From Thiothrix nivea DSM 5205 (GTDB taxonomy: Bacteria > Pseudomonadota > Gammaproteobacteria > Thiotrichales > Thiotrichaceae), in NCBI RefSeq assembly GCF_000260135.1, contig NZ_JH651384.1, positions 375,693-439,692 on the forward strand: a stretch of DNA of 64,000 bases. The letters run 5' to 3'. Within the stretch, counting starts at the first letter, position 1, and the number at the start of each line of letters is the position of its first letter. A program made the translations under genes and the position numbers. Under the pieces are notes generated by a model, which made no database searches, was not told the origin of the DNA, and saw only the letters and a program-made list of their open reading frames with translations. Below, piece after piece: positions 8,206-15,944 of this stretch.

Positions 8206-8481
8206 TCATTTTCCGGCCTTGGGCAGTTTCACCGCCAGTTCCTGGTCCTGCCATCGGATCACGATTTCGGGGGAGTCCTGAAGGGCGTCAACCCGCTTTT
8301 TGAGTTCCCGTTTCAGGCTGTAGACCTGCAAGGGGCTTCCTGCCAGTTCATGCATCAATTCCTGCCCGAAAATCGACGCCTTCACCATGTCGGGGGTGTA
8401 GCGGTTTCCCTCCGGGTCGACCAAAAAGCCTTCCCAGAAAGTCCAGCCATTCCAGCGCTTTGGCAGTACCCAATTTCGCAT
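8206..8481 (-). CDS. Small element protein starting inside the att site; candidate Xer-activation factor (XafT/DUF3653-like)
   Basis: 91 residues from ATG 8479-8481, whose bases belong to the XerC arm of dif. The N-terminal half (RWNGWTFWEGFLVDPEGNRY, then TPDMV) has the pattern WxGWxFxxGxLxxPEGxxYTP. I associate this with DUF3653, the domain I recall for XafT, the protein by which TLCphi activates XerD without FtsK. The C-terminal half is helical and charged (LKRELKKRVDAL). A decayed homologue sits at the left flank, so the gene is typical of this element family. In the integrated form its upstream DNA is chromosomal; in the circle it would be the AT-rich region after 5874. The family assignment is from memory and needs a profile search. 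Confidence 0.6.
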   Translation of the reverse strand: MRNWVLPKRWNGWTFWEGFLVDPEGNRYTPDMVKASIFGQELMHELAGSPLQVYSLKRELKKRVDALQDSPEIVIRWQDQELAVKLPKAGK

Positions 8482-8500
8482 AATGCATATTATGTCAAAT
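8473..8500 (+). other. dif: dif chromosome-dimer resolution site (attR of the element)
   Basis: XerC arm ATTTCGCATAA (8473-8483), 6-bp centre TGCATA (8484-8489), XerD arm TTATGTCAAAT (8490-8500). The XerD arm differs by one base from the classical TTATGTTAAAT, and the XerC arm shares the CGCATAA core with E. coli dif. XerCD with FtsK resolve chromosome dimers at such a site, so this should mark the replication terminus. Its left half probably derives from the element, its right half from the host. Confidence 0.88.
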
Positions 8501-8608
8501 TGACATAATAAACGTGAAATGAAAAAATGAAGCAAGTAGAAAATAATAGCCTATACTTGATGATGTCAAAGGAAGTGTGTGTTCTAACAGGTAAATGGTG
8601 TCGCCCAA

Positions 8609-8836
8609 ATGGATGGAAAAGTTTTCACAATGGAATCGTCTGGTTGCTTCGTTACTTATCAACAACGGCAAGCACAATACCAAAACACCCTTACTGCAAA
8701 GCATGATGCAATTTCCTGCCCCGTGTGTTCCAGCACAGCAGCAATTGTTAGGGCTCGTCGTCCCCGTTTCCGCAAGTTGTTTACCCAGAAAATGTTTTAC
8801 CTTTGCCGTCAGTGCAAAACCCAGTTCTGGCACTGA
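8609..8836 (+). CDS. Small zinc-ribbon-like protein
   Basis: 75 codons with a C-terminal pair of cysteine knuckles, ISCPVCSS and YLCRQCKTQFWH, separated by a basic stretch (RARRPRFRKLFTQK). This is a compact treble-clef or zinc-ribbon layout that could bind nucleic acid. It lies just right of dif on the host side. Start codons at 8609 or 8630 are possible. A 59-codon frame from ATG 8527 overlaps its 5' end, so a frameshifted longer gene cannot be excluded. Function unknown. Confidence 0.5.
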   Translation: MDGKVFTMESSGCFVTYQQRQAQYQNTLTAKHDAISCPVCSSTAAIVRARRPRFRKLFTQKMFYLCRQCKTQFWH

Positions 8837-8859
8837 CGGGCATTGCACCTGATCGACGT

Positions 8860-9282
8860 TTACAAACGTTTACAAATGGGTGAATCATCCGGATTCTCGA
8901 CGCTGCGTACAATCGTGTCGATGAAAGCGTTCAATTCATCCATTGTGATGGCGCTTAATATCTTGTTCATGATGTCAGGGTCAACCTGAGCAATGGTTTG
9001 TTTACCGCCCAGCAGTTGCAGGTAAATTCCCGCTGCGCTTTTCGCGCCGCTGTCATCGATCCCTTCCTCCAGCAAGGCTTGGTCTTCTTCGCTCAGTTCG
9101 TCGTAAAGGTCATCCAACGCATCCCACAAGTCGTCATCTACACCTTCAGCAATTTTCAGGACGATAGCGCCCTGCATCGGCTCCGCTTCTTGGATATAAT
9201 CCAGATTGCGCTCCTTCAGCACACTAATGAACTTGTCGGCGACGCTTGAAGTGAAAAACAAATATTCCAGCATTTCATTCAT
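8860..9282 (-). CDS. Conserved acidic hypothetical protein
   Basis: 140 residues, starting MNEMLEYLFFTSSVADKFIS, with a strongly acidic middle (VDDDLWDALDDLYDELSEED). It has no signal peptide, membrane segment or metal motif. It begins 14 bases after the stop of the SDR gene, so the two are probably one transcription unit. I do not recognise the family; codon use and length support a real gene. Confidence 0.65.
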   Translation of the reverse strand: MNEMLEYLFFTSSVADKFISVLKERNLDYIQEAEPMQGAIVLKIAEGVDDDLWDALDDLYDELSEEDQALLEEGIDDSGAKSAAGIYLQLLGGKQTIAQVDPDIMNKILSAITMDELNAFIDTIVRSVENPDDSPICKRL

Positions 9283-9295
9283 ATAGCTCTACAAC

Positions 9296-10135
9296 CTATT
9301 GATTTTCCTGGTTTGAAATACGTAGCAAGACCTTGTCCAGCCAACCGGTGGGCAACAGCCGCCGCAATATCCAGAACAGGTGCGCGGGGACTGTCACCCG
9401 GTAACGCGCCCGTGGATGGGGGCTTTCCAGCGCATGGATAACTTTTTCCAGCACGGCTTCAGGGGGCAACGTAAATGGTGCTGCCGGCCCTACCTTTTCC
9501 AGACGGCGGATAGCGCCCTGATATTTAAGGCGGTGGACACTCTGGTCGATATTGACCTGTTCTTTCAGGGACTGCAAGGCATTGGCGCGGAAACGGCTCT
9601 CGATTGGCCCCGGCTCAATCAGACAGACCTTGATGTCGGTATCCGCCAGCTCCAGCCGCAAGGTGTCAGCCATGCCTTCGACCGCATATTTACTGGCGTT
9701 GTATGCCCCACGGAACGGCAAAGCGACATAGCCCAACAATGAACTGTTGTAGATGATCCGCCCTTCGTTACGCTGGCGCAGGATCGGCATCAGCATGACC
9801 GTCAACTGATGCCAACCAAAGACATTCGCCGCAAACTGTTTTTCCATGGCCTCACGGGAAAGATCTTCCAGCGCACCTGCCTGACCGTAGGCCCCATTAT
9901 GGAACACGGCGTACAATTCGCTATTGGTGCGCAGCATCAGCTCATAAACTGCATCCTGCACGCTTTCCGGGTCGGCAAGATCCAGTTTCAGGGTCTTGAA
10001 CCCCTCCCCTTCCAGCCGCTCGACATCCTCATCCTTGCGGGCGGAGGCGAACACCTGGTAGCCACGTTCACGCAACCCTTTCGCCACACAATAGCCAATA
10101 CCGCTGGAACAGCCGGTTATCAGTACATTACGCAT
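9296..10135 (-). CDS. Short-chain dehydrogenase/reductase
   Basis: The start is chosen at ATG 10133-10135, with AGGA four bases upstream and the Rossmann motif immediately after (MRNVLITGCSSGIGYCVAKG, TGxxxGIG). The open frame extends 26 codons further without support. The catalytic set is visible: Ser in YNSSLLGYVALP, and YNASKYAVEG (YxxxK). At 279 residues it is a classical NAD(P)-dependent SDR, with a basic residue after the first strand (SARKDED) favouring NADP. The C-terminus (ARYRVTVPAHLFWILRRLLP) resembles SDRs that act on lipids or retinoid-like substrates, but the substrate is unknown. Confidence 0.88.
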   Translation of the reverse strand: MRNVLITGCSSGIGYCVAKGLRERGYQVFASARKDEDVERLEGEGFKTLKLDLADPESVQDAVYELMLRTNSELYAVFHNGAYGQAGALEDLSREAMEKQFAANVFGWHQLTVMLMPILRQRNEGRIIYNSSLLGYVALPFRGAYNASKYAVEGMADTLRLELADTDIKVCLIEPGPIESRFRANALQSLKEQVNIDQSVHRLKYQGAIRRLEKVGPAAPFTLPPEAVLEKVIHALESPHPRARYRVTVPAHLFWILRRLLPTGWLDKVLLRISNQENQ

Positions 10136-10249
10136 GTTTCCTGCATCCTCGCCAATATTAAGTGGAGGAATGTAACGTGATTCATTGAATTCAGGCAATC
10201 CCAGCCCTATCATTACTGGGTTCTAATATACGGAAACGGGATTGAAAAC

Positions 10250-10513
10250 ATGCCTATTTACGCTTACCAATGCAATGCTTGTGGCCATGAACTGGAAGCC
10301 CTGCAAAAAATGTCGGATGCGCCCCTCACCGACTGCCCATCCTGCAACACACCCGCGCTCGCCAAAAAAGTGACAGCAGCAGCGTTTCGCCTAGGCGGCA
10401 GTGGTTGGTATGAAACTGACTTTAAAAGTGGCAGCAAAAAAAACCTTGCCAGCAATGATGCCCCCTCCCCTGCTTGTGGCACGGGAGCCTGCCCTGCCTG
10501 CAAAGCAGATTAG
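10250..10513 (+). CDS. FmdB-type zinc-ribbon protein
   Basis: 87 residues opening MPIYAYQCNACGHELEALQK and continuing DCPSCNTPALAKKV: the two CxxC knuckles of the FmdB/CxxC_CxxC_SSSS family, a putative regulatory zinc ribbon. The C-terminus adds ACGTGACPACKAD, more cysteines than most members. In many proteobacteria this gene sits just upstream of aspS; here two barrel genes separate them. It is divergent from the SDR gene, with 114 bases for both promoters. Confidence 0.9.
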   Translation: MPIYAYQCNACGHELEALQKMSDAPLTDCPSCNTPALAKKVTAAAFRLGGSGWYETDFKSGSKKNLASNDAPSPACGTGACPACKAD

Positions 10514-10657
10514 CTCCCCGTTTTAGCTTGCCGGGCGCAATGCCCGGCATTCCCGCCACTCATCGGAAAAAAAGCGGTGTTCATTGCATCCCCACTATCG
10601 CCCGGAATAAAATAATCTCGCTTGCTTAATTAGAACAATAAAAGGGTTATAAGCATT

Positions 10658-11368
10658 ATGAAACAATCCATTCTCTTGGCGGCTGTGCTGGCTGTTTTCT
10701 CTACTTCGCCCGTGTTTGCGGGTGGCTCCCTGTTTGGTGGTTCTGACTCTGATAGTGACGATACTTTCAGCGAAGATGGTGCGGGCGCGATGTATGGCGG
10801 CGTCAGTGTTGGCCAGTCCAGTGATGGCGCTTGCGAAGCCAACAATACCCTGATTGATGGCATCAACGCCACCACCCAAAGCCTGCTCGGCACTAGTGTT
10901 GTCAGTAACTTTGGCTGCCCTAACACTACCGCATGGAAAGTCTATGGCGGCTACAAAATTGCCCCCAACCTGGCGGTGGAAGGCGCCTATGTTAACTTTG
11001 GCGACGCGGAATCCACGGCTACCGTGGCGGCCTTACCCCCAATCAACAACAACGCCAATCCTGTCACCACCACCACCTCCGCTACTGGCTTTGGTGCTTC
11101 TGGCGTTGCTAGCGCCCCGGTTACCGATGAAATCAACCTGTTCGGAAAAATGGGCTTTTTGGCCTGGGAAAAAGAAAACAAAGCCAGCAGCACCGTGCTG
11201 GGTATGAACGAAACATTAACCCAGAAAACCGATGGCGTTGACCTCTCCCTGGGCGCAGGTGCCGAATATAAGATTGATGAAAACTGGGGTGTGCGTGGTG
11301 AAGTTGAGCATTTTGATGGTCTGAATGCCAACCTTTACTCTGTTGGCGCGACTTTCTCAACATTCTAA
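10658..11368 (+). CDS. Outer-membrane beta-barrel protein (OmpA-like transmembrane domain)
   Basis: 236 residues with a signal peptide (MKQSILLAAVLAVFSTSPVF, cleaved after AFAG-like VFAG), an acidic linker (SDSDSDDTFSEDGAG) and alternating amphipathic strands (AMYGGVSVGQSS, WKVYGGYKIAPNLAVEGAYV, LGAGAEYKIDENWGVRGEVE). It ends in NLYSVGATFSTF, the aromatic C-terminal beta signal recognised by BamA. AAAGG lies upstream at 10639-10643. The next gene is a shorter paralogue. Role probably structural or pore; no enzyme motif. Confidence 0.8.
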   Translation: MKQSILLAAVLAVFSTSPVFAGGSLFGGSDSDSDDTFSEDGAGAMYGGVSVGQSSDGACEANNTLIDGINATTQSLLGTSVVSNFGCPNTTAWKVYGGYKIAPNLAVEGAYVNFGDAESTATVAALPPINNNANPVTTTTSATGFGASGVASAPVTDEINLFGKMGFLAWEKENKASSTVLGMNETLTQKTDGVDLSLGAGAEYKIDENWGVRGEVEHFDGLNANLYSVGATFSTF

Positions 11369-11376
11369 CCCCCTAT

Positions 11377-11406
11377 AATCCCCCTCCCAGTTGGCGTGGG
11401 GGGATT
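11377..11406 (+). terminator. Hairpin between the two barrel genes
   Basis: AATCCCCC (11377-11384) pairs with GGGGGATT (11399-11406), 9 bases after the first stop codon, followed by TTGCAATAACG. It can act as a terminator or as an mRNA-stabilising stem that sets different levels of the two barrels. Confidence 0.5.
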
Positions 11407-11429
11407 TGCAATAACGAGGAAACTACCCA

Positions 11430-11987
11430 ATGAAACGACTCCTCCCCTGCCTGTTTAGCCTGATATTGCTGCCTACCGCCGTACTGGCTGAAGACATTTT
11501 CATGACAGATGAAGAACCCGGCCAGTTTTACGCTGCTTACAGCCTGATGAAATCCGAAGCCGAATGCAGCTATCAGGGTGCGGCCTGCGATAGCACCGGC
11601 TGGAAGTTGTTGGGCGGTTACAAGTTTAATGACAACCTTGCAGTGGAAGGCGGCTATTACGACATATTCAGCAATGATAGCCTCAACTCAACCACAGGCG
11701 CGAAGTCAGTCGTGAATGGCTCTGGCTTGGCGGTGTCAGCAATTGGCTCCCTGCCCATCAACCCAGTGGCCTCCGTATCCGGCAAAGTTGGCATCATGGC
11801 CTGGGAAGCCGAAGGCAGTACCAACGGCGTGACCACCTCAATGATTGACGGTACGGATGTCCTGACCGGTATTGGCCTCGGTTACAAATTGAATGGCAAT
11901 TGGCAGTTGCGTGGTGAATACGAACACGTGGGCGGTGACCTGGAAGCCAATATGTATTCTGCCGGAGCAACATTCTCCACCCTGTGA
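11430..11987 (+). CDS. Outer-membrane beta-barrel protein, paralogue of the preceding gene
   Basis: 185 residues; the signal peptide MKRLLPCLFSLILLPTAVLA is followed by strands aligned with the upstream gene (WKLLGGYKFNDNLAVEGGYY versus WKVYGGYKIAPNLAVEGAYV) and the same ending (EANMYSAGATFSTL). A GAGGAAAC ribosome site lies at 11416-11423. The pair is a tandem duplication lying between fmdB and aspS. Confidence 0.78.
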   Translation: MKRLLPCLFSLILLPTAVLAEDIFMTDEEPGQFYAAYSLMKSEAECSYQGAACDSTGWKLLGGYKFNDNLAVEGGYYDIFSNDSLNSTTGAKSVVNGSGLAVSAIGSLPINPVASVSGKVGIMAWEAEGSTNGVTTSMIDGTDVLTGIGLGYKLNGNWQLRGEYEHVGGDLEANMYSAGATFSTL

Positions 11988-12019
11988 TACTACGCACACT
12001 CGCCTGAATCCGGCTTGCG

Positions 12020-12025
12020 TATAAT
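12020..12025 (+). promoter_or_regulatory. Possible -10 element of the aspS promoter
   Basis: TATAAT at 12020-12025 lies 84 bases before the aspS start, in TTGCGTATAATGCTG. No good -35 is seen at 17 bases, so this rests on the -10 hexamer and position only. Confidence 0.3.
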
Positions 12026-12108
12026 GCTGCCAGGGCTTAACATTCCCGCCTTTATACGACTCAGAACTCCCGATTCAGGGAGCGGAATGAAATAAACAGG
12101 AATAAACA

Positions 12109-13878
12109 ATGCGTAGCCATTATTGCGGGCAGGTGGATGAAGCCCTGCTGGATCAGCAAGTGACCTTGTGTGGATGGGTAAACCGCCGCCGTGACCACGG
12201 TGGGGTCATTTTTATCGACTTGCGTGACCGTGAAGGTCTGGTACAGGTCGTTTTCGACCCTGACCGAGCCGATGTTTTCAGCATTGCCGAGCGCGCCCGT
12301 AATGAATACGTATTGCAAGTTGTTGGCAAAGTCCGCCGCCGCCCTGCCGGTACCGAAAATGCCAACCTGTGCAGCGGCCAGATCGAAATCCTCGGCCTGG
12401 AACTGAACGTCCTCAACGCTGCCGAAACCCCTCCATTCCAGCTTGACGAAGATGGTGTCAACGAAGAAACCCGTCTGACCTACCGTTATATCGACCTGCG
12501 CCGCCCGGAAATGCAGAAGCGGATGCAGACCCGTGCGAAAGTGACCGGTTTCCTGCGCCGCTTCCTCGAAGACAACGGCTTCCTCGACATTGAAACGCCG
12601 ATGCTGACCAAGGCTACCCCGGAAGGTGCACGCGACTATCTGGTTCCCAGCCGTACCCATCCGGGCAGTTTCTTCGCCCTGCCCCAGTCACCGCAGCTGT
12701 TCAAGCAATTGCTGATGATGTCAGGTATGGATCGCTACTACCAGTTTGCCCGCTGCTTCCGAGACGAAGACCTTCGTGCCGACCGCCAACCCGAATTCAC
12801 CCAGCTCGACATCGAAACATCCTTCATGGATGACAACGCCATCATGAGCCTGATGGAAGCCATGATGCGCGCAACCTTCAAGGAAACGTTGGGCGTGGAA
12901 CTGCCTAACCCGTTCCCACGTATGCCCTACTCCGAAGCCATGCACCGTTTCGGTTCCGACAAGCCGGATATGCGCATCCCACTGGAATTCATCGAAGTCA
13001 GCGACCTGATGGAAAGTGTTGAATTCAAGGTGTTCTCTACCCCAGCCAAGGACAAGGACAGCCGCGTAGTGGCTATGCGCCTGCCTAACGGTGGCGAACT
13101 GTCCCGCAAGGAAATCGACGACTACACCGCATTCGTAGGCCGTTACGGCGCAAAAGGTCTGGCCTACATCAAGGTCAATGATGCTTCGACTGGTCGCGAT
13201 GGCCTGCAATCCCCGATCCTGAAATTCCTTCCGGATGAAACCGTGACGGGCATCATGGAACGCACTGGCGCGCAAACCGGTGACCTGATTTTCTTCGGTG
13301 CTGACAAGGCGCGTATTGTCAATGACGCTCTCGGCGCACTGCGCGTCAAGCTGGGCCACGACCGTGGTCTGGTGGAAGGCGAATGGGCAGCACTGTGGGT
13401 AGTCGACTTCCCGATGTTCGAGTGGGACGACAAGGAAAACCGCTGGGTTGCCCTGCACCACCCATTCACTGCGCCGAAAGGTACGCCGGAAGAACTGCTG
13501 GCCAACCCCGGCGAGGCGCTGTCCATTGCCTACGATATGGTGCTGAACGGCACAGAATTGGGCGGCGGCTCCGTGCGTATCCACAACATGGACATGCAGA
13601 AAGCGGTGTTCAAACTGCTGGGCATTTCCGATGAGGAAGCACAGGAAAAATTCGGCTTCCTGCTGAACGCGCTGAAATACGGCTGCCCGCCGCACGGCGG
13701 TCTGGCTTTCGGTCTCGACCGCCTGATCATGCTGATGACTGGCAGCCAGTCTATCCGCGATGTCATGGCATTCCCTAAAACCCAGACGGCGGCCTGCCCG
13801 CTGACCGATGCGCCTGCGGAAGTCAGTACCAAGCAGTTGCGTGAGTTGAATATCCGCGTGCAACTGCCCCAGAAATAA
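12109..13878 (+). CDS. aspS: Aspartyl-tRNA synthetase, bacterial type
   Basis: 589 residues, normal for the bacterial enzyme with a GAD insertion domain. The OB-fold anticodon domain comes first ([20 protein letters not shown]). Then come the motif 1 region, motif 2 ([20 protein letters not shown], then FTQLD) and motif 3 ([20 protein letters not shown]). It charges tRNA-Asp in the cytoplasm; whether it also charges tRNA-Asn cannot be told here. It is convergent with rarA and separated from it by a strong hairpin. Confidence 0.97.
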   Translation: MRSHYCGQVDEALLDQQVTLCGWVNRRRDHGGVIFIDLRDREGLVQVVFDPDRADVFSIAERARNEYVLQVVGKVRRRPAGTENANLCSGQIEILGLELNVLNAAETPPFQLDEDGVNEETRLTYRYIDLRRPEMQKRMQTRAKVTGFLRRFLEDNGFLDIETPMLTKATPEGARDYLVPSRTHPGSFFALPQSPQLFKQLLMMSGMDRYYQFARCFRDEDLRADRQPEFTQLDIETSFMDDNAIMSLMEAMMRATFKETLGVELPNPFPRMPYSEAMHRFGSDKPDMRIPLEFIEVSDLMESVEFKVFSTPAKDKDSRVVAMRLPNGGELSRKEIDDYTAFVGRYGAKGLAYIKVNDASTGRDGLQSPILKFLPDETVTGIMERTGAQTGDLIFFGADKARIVNDALGALRVKLGHDRGLVEGEWAALWVVDFPMFEWDDKENRWVALHHPFTAPKGTPEELLANPGEALSIAYDMVLNGTELGGGSVRIHNMDMQKAVFKLLGISDEEAQEKFGFLLNALKYGCPPHGGLAFGLDRLIMLMTGSQSIRDVMAFPKTQTAACPLTDAPAEVSTKQLRELNIRVQLPQK

Positions 13879-13890
13879 GGGTAAAAACTG

Positions 13891-13922
13891 TTACCCTCCA
13901 CCTCTGGGCAGGAGGAGGGTAA
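13891..13922. terminator. Bidirectional terminator between aspS and rarA
   Basis: TTACCCTCC (13891-13899) pairs perfectly with GGAGGGTAA (13914-13922), 12 bases after the aspS stop and 14 before the rarA stop. Confidence 0.7.
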
Positions 13923-13935
13923 ACTTCAAGGGGCT

Positions 13936-15285
13936 TCAAGCACGTCCCTTCGACGACCGTAACCTTGCCAGCTTCTCCCGAATCTTCAACTCCAGCCCCC
14001 GCTCCACCGGCTCATAATAACGCCGCCCTTTCATTGCTTCAGGGAAATAGTTTTCCCCCGCCGCATACGCATCTTTTTCATCATGCGCATAGCGGTAACC
14101 CTTGCCGTAATCCAGTGCCTGCATCAGTTTGGTGGGGGCATTGCGCAGATGTATCGGCACATCCAGCGTGCCGGACTGTTTTGCATCCACCTTTGCCATC
14201 TTGAATGCGGTATACACTGCGTTGCTTTTGGGTGCACAGGCCAGATACGCCACAGCCTGAGCAATCATCAGTTCACCTTCCGGGCTGCCCAGCCGTTCGT
14301 AGGCATCCCAGGCATTCAGTGCCAGTTGCAAGCCACGCGGGTCAGCATTGCCAATGTCTTCGCTGGCCATGCGCACTACCCGGCGGGCGATGTAGAGCGG
14401 GTCACAGCCGCCATCCAACATCCGGCACAGCCAGTACAACGCTGCATCCGGATCAGTTCCACGCACGGACTTGTGCAAGGCTGAAATCTGTTCGTAAAAC
14501 AGGTCACCACCCTTGTCGAAACGGCGCAGCGACTCGGCCACCACTTCTTGCACCGTTGCCTCGGTGATCTCTGCGCACTCAGTGGTTTCCTCCGCCAGAT
14601 CAGCCGCAATTTCCAGCCAGTTGAGCGCGCGCCGCGCATCCCCATCGGCAGCCGTAGCCAGCGCATCCAGCACAGCGTCACTGGCCTGCAAACGCATTTC
14701 CCCTAAACCCTTGGCGCTATCCTGCAAGGCACGCTTCAATACGGCAATAATGTCCGCTTGTGTCAGGGAACGCAGCACATAGGTGCGCACCCGCGATAAC
14801 AGCGCATTGTTGAGTTCAAACGAGGGGTTTTCAGTGGTAGCGCCAATAAACAGCAGTGTACCGTCTTCAATGTGCGGCAAAAATGCATCCTGTTGCGCCT
14901 TGTTGAAACGGTGGACTTCATCCACGAACAACACCGTCTTACGCCCAAACCGCTCACGGTTCTGGCGGGCGACTTCGACAGCAGCACGGATTTCCTTTAC
15001 CCCCGCCAGTACAGCGGAAAGTGTGAGAAATTCGGCATTCCAGTAATGGGTAATCAGCCGCGCCAGCGTGGTTTTGCCGGTTCCGGGCGGCCCCCAGAAC
15101 AACATTGAATGCGGGCGGGATTCTTCAATGGCACGCCGTAGCGGTTTGCCAGGCGCGAGAAGGTGGAGTTGCCCAGCGTACTCATCCAGAGTCGCCGGGC
15201 GCATCCGCTCAGCCAGTGGCGCAAAGTCCCCTTCCCCACCTGTGTGGGAAGGGTTGGGGATGGGGGGAAAGAGTGAGTCCCCCAT
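13936..15285 (-). CDS. rarA: Replication-associated recombination protein A (AAA+ ATPase)
   Basis: 449 residues. Walker A is [16 protein letters not shown] (about residue 67), Walker [20 protein letters not shown], sensor 1 [11 protein letters not shown], and the MgsA C-terminal domain follows ([20 protein letters not shown]). RarA acts at stalled forks with RecA and clamp-loader-like partners. It is third in the conserved order ftsK-lolA-rarA. The first about 20 residues ([20 protein letters not shown]) are unlike RarA and encoded by a G-rich palindromic repeat (15230-15253). The family core begins at [13 protein letters not shown], so the start may have been rebuilt around that insertion. 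Confidence 0.95.
   Translation of the reverse strand: MGDSLFPPIPNPSHTGGEGDFAPLAERMRPATLDEYAGQLHLLAPGKPLRRAIEESRPHSMLFWGPPGTGKTTLARLITHYWNAEFLTLSAVLAGVKEIRAAVEVARQNRERFGRKTVLFVDEVHRFNKAQQDAFLPHIEDGTLLFIGATTENPSFELNNALLSRVRTYVLRSLTQADIIAVLKRALQDSAKGLGEMRLQASDAVLDALATAADGDARRALNWLEIAADLAEETTECAEITEATVQEVVAESLRRFDKGGDLFYEQISALHKSVRGTDPDAALYWLCRMLDGGCDPLYIARRVVRMASEDIGNADPRGLQLALNAWDAYERLGSPEGELMIAQAVAYLACAPKSNAVYTAFKMAKVDAKQSGTLDVPIHLRNAPTKLMQALDYGKGYRYAHDEKDAYAAGENYFPEAMKGRRYYEPVERGLELKIREKLARLRSSKGRA
15230..15253. repeat. REP-like palindrome in the 5' end of rarA
   Basis: CCCTTCCCCAC and GTGGGAAGGG form a near-perfect stem with one bulged C around CTGT, followed by TTGGGGATGGGGGG. It encodes [10 protein letters not shown] in the rarA frame. 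Similar peptides from interspersed palindromes occur in many proteobacterial genomes. Confidence 0.5.
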
Positions 15286-15289
15286 TCAA

Positions 15290-15925
15290 TCAGGAAGGCG
15301 TGCCAACCACATCCACACCCTTGGGCGGGGTGAAGCTGAAGCGGCTGTTATCAATATTAATGTTGGTGCGCACCCCCTGGAATTTGATGTAGGTCTGCTG
15401 GCCGAACTTATCACCCAGAATCATTTCTTCAACACCGTTGTTGCCAACGCCCAGATCCATGGTGGTGAAATCAGAATCCTGCTTTTTCGGCGTCAGACGG
15501 AACCATTCCAGCGTACTGTTATCCGCATCCATAGCCTGCACGCTGAACTGCTTGTCGACCGGCTGTTTCTGGAGCAGCATGGCAACTGGCGCGGCGGAAA
15601 GTGCCTTGTTCATCGGTTTGACCGTTACCTGATCCAGTTCCACGTCATATACCCACACGTTTTTGCCGTCAGCAACAATCTCGTGCTTGTCGGGCGCGGC
15701 GTATTCCCAGCGGAATTTGCCAGGGCGTGACAGGAACACATTGCCGCTGGAGGATTGGCGCAGTTCGCCCTTGTCATCAATGACCTGCTGGGTGAAAGCC
15801 GACTGCATGGTGTTCACCTGGGTGAAAAACTCGTCCAGCTTTTCGCGCCCCCCTGCCCATGCCGAGCTGGTCATCAGGCCAGTCGCCAACATTACCGCCA
15901 GTGTTTTTGCCAACATTGTTTTCAT
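15290..15925 (-). CDS. lolA: Outer-membrane lipoprotein carrier protein LolA
   Basis: LolA ferries lipoproteins across the periplasm from LolCDE to LolB. The start is taken at the second of two adjacent ATGs (15923-15925), with AGAGG 6 bases upstream; the first is equally in frame. The signal peptide MKTMLAKTLAVMLATGLMTS, then SAWAGG, is followed by the LolA fold: FTQVNTMQSAFTQQV, GNVFLSRPGKFRWEY, DGKNVWVYDVELDQVTV. 211 residues, normal length. It lies 19 bases after ftsK and 4 bases before rarA, in one leftward operon. Confidence 0.93.
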   Translation of the reverse strand: MKTMLAKTLAVMLATGLMTSSAWAGGREKLDEFFTQVNTMQSAFTQQVIDDKGELRQSSSGNVFLSRPGKFRWEYAAPDKHEIVADGKNVWVYDVELDQVTVKPMNKALSAAPVAMLLQKQPVDKQFSVQAMDADNSTLEWFRLTPKKQDSDFTTMDLGVGNNGVEEMILGDKFGQQTYIKFQGVRTNINIDNSRFSFTPPKGVDVVGTPS

Positions 15926-15944
15926 CATTAACCTCTGAATCCTG

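Larger units (their letters stand above)
5857..8500. mobile_element. dif-integrated rolling-circle element (TLCphi-like IMEX), about 2.6 kb
   Basis: Two copies of the 17 bases ATTTCGCATAATGCATA, at 5857-5873 and 8473-8489, lie in the same orientation 2,616 bp apart. The right copy is completed to a full dif by TTATGTCAAAT; the left is followed by CCGTGGTAAAA, which is not a good XerD site. Between them lie an HUH replication initiator (6755-7768), a 112-codon gene (7778-8116), a shared terminator and a small minus-strand gene starting inside the right site. There are no coat, Zot or integrase genes, so integration must borrow host XerC/XerD and packaging, if any, a helper. Vibrio TLCphi has this plan: attP with a XerC arm and a poor XerD arm, restoring an intact dif after integration. 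Confidence 0.8.

Noticed and set aside
12721..13863. 380-codon antisense frame over aspS
   Set aside because: Shadow frame; all class II synthetase motifs lie on the plus strand.
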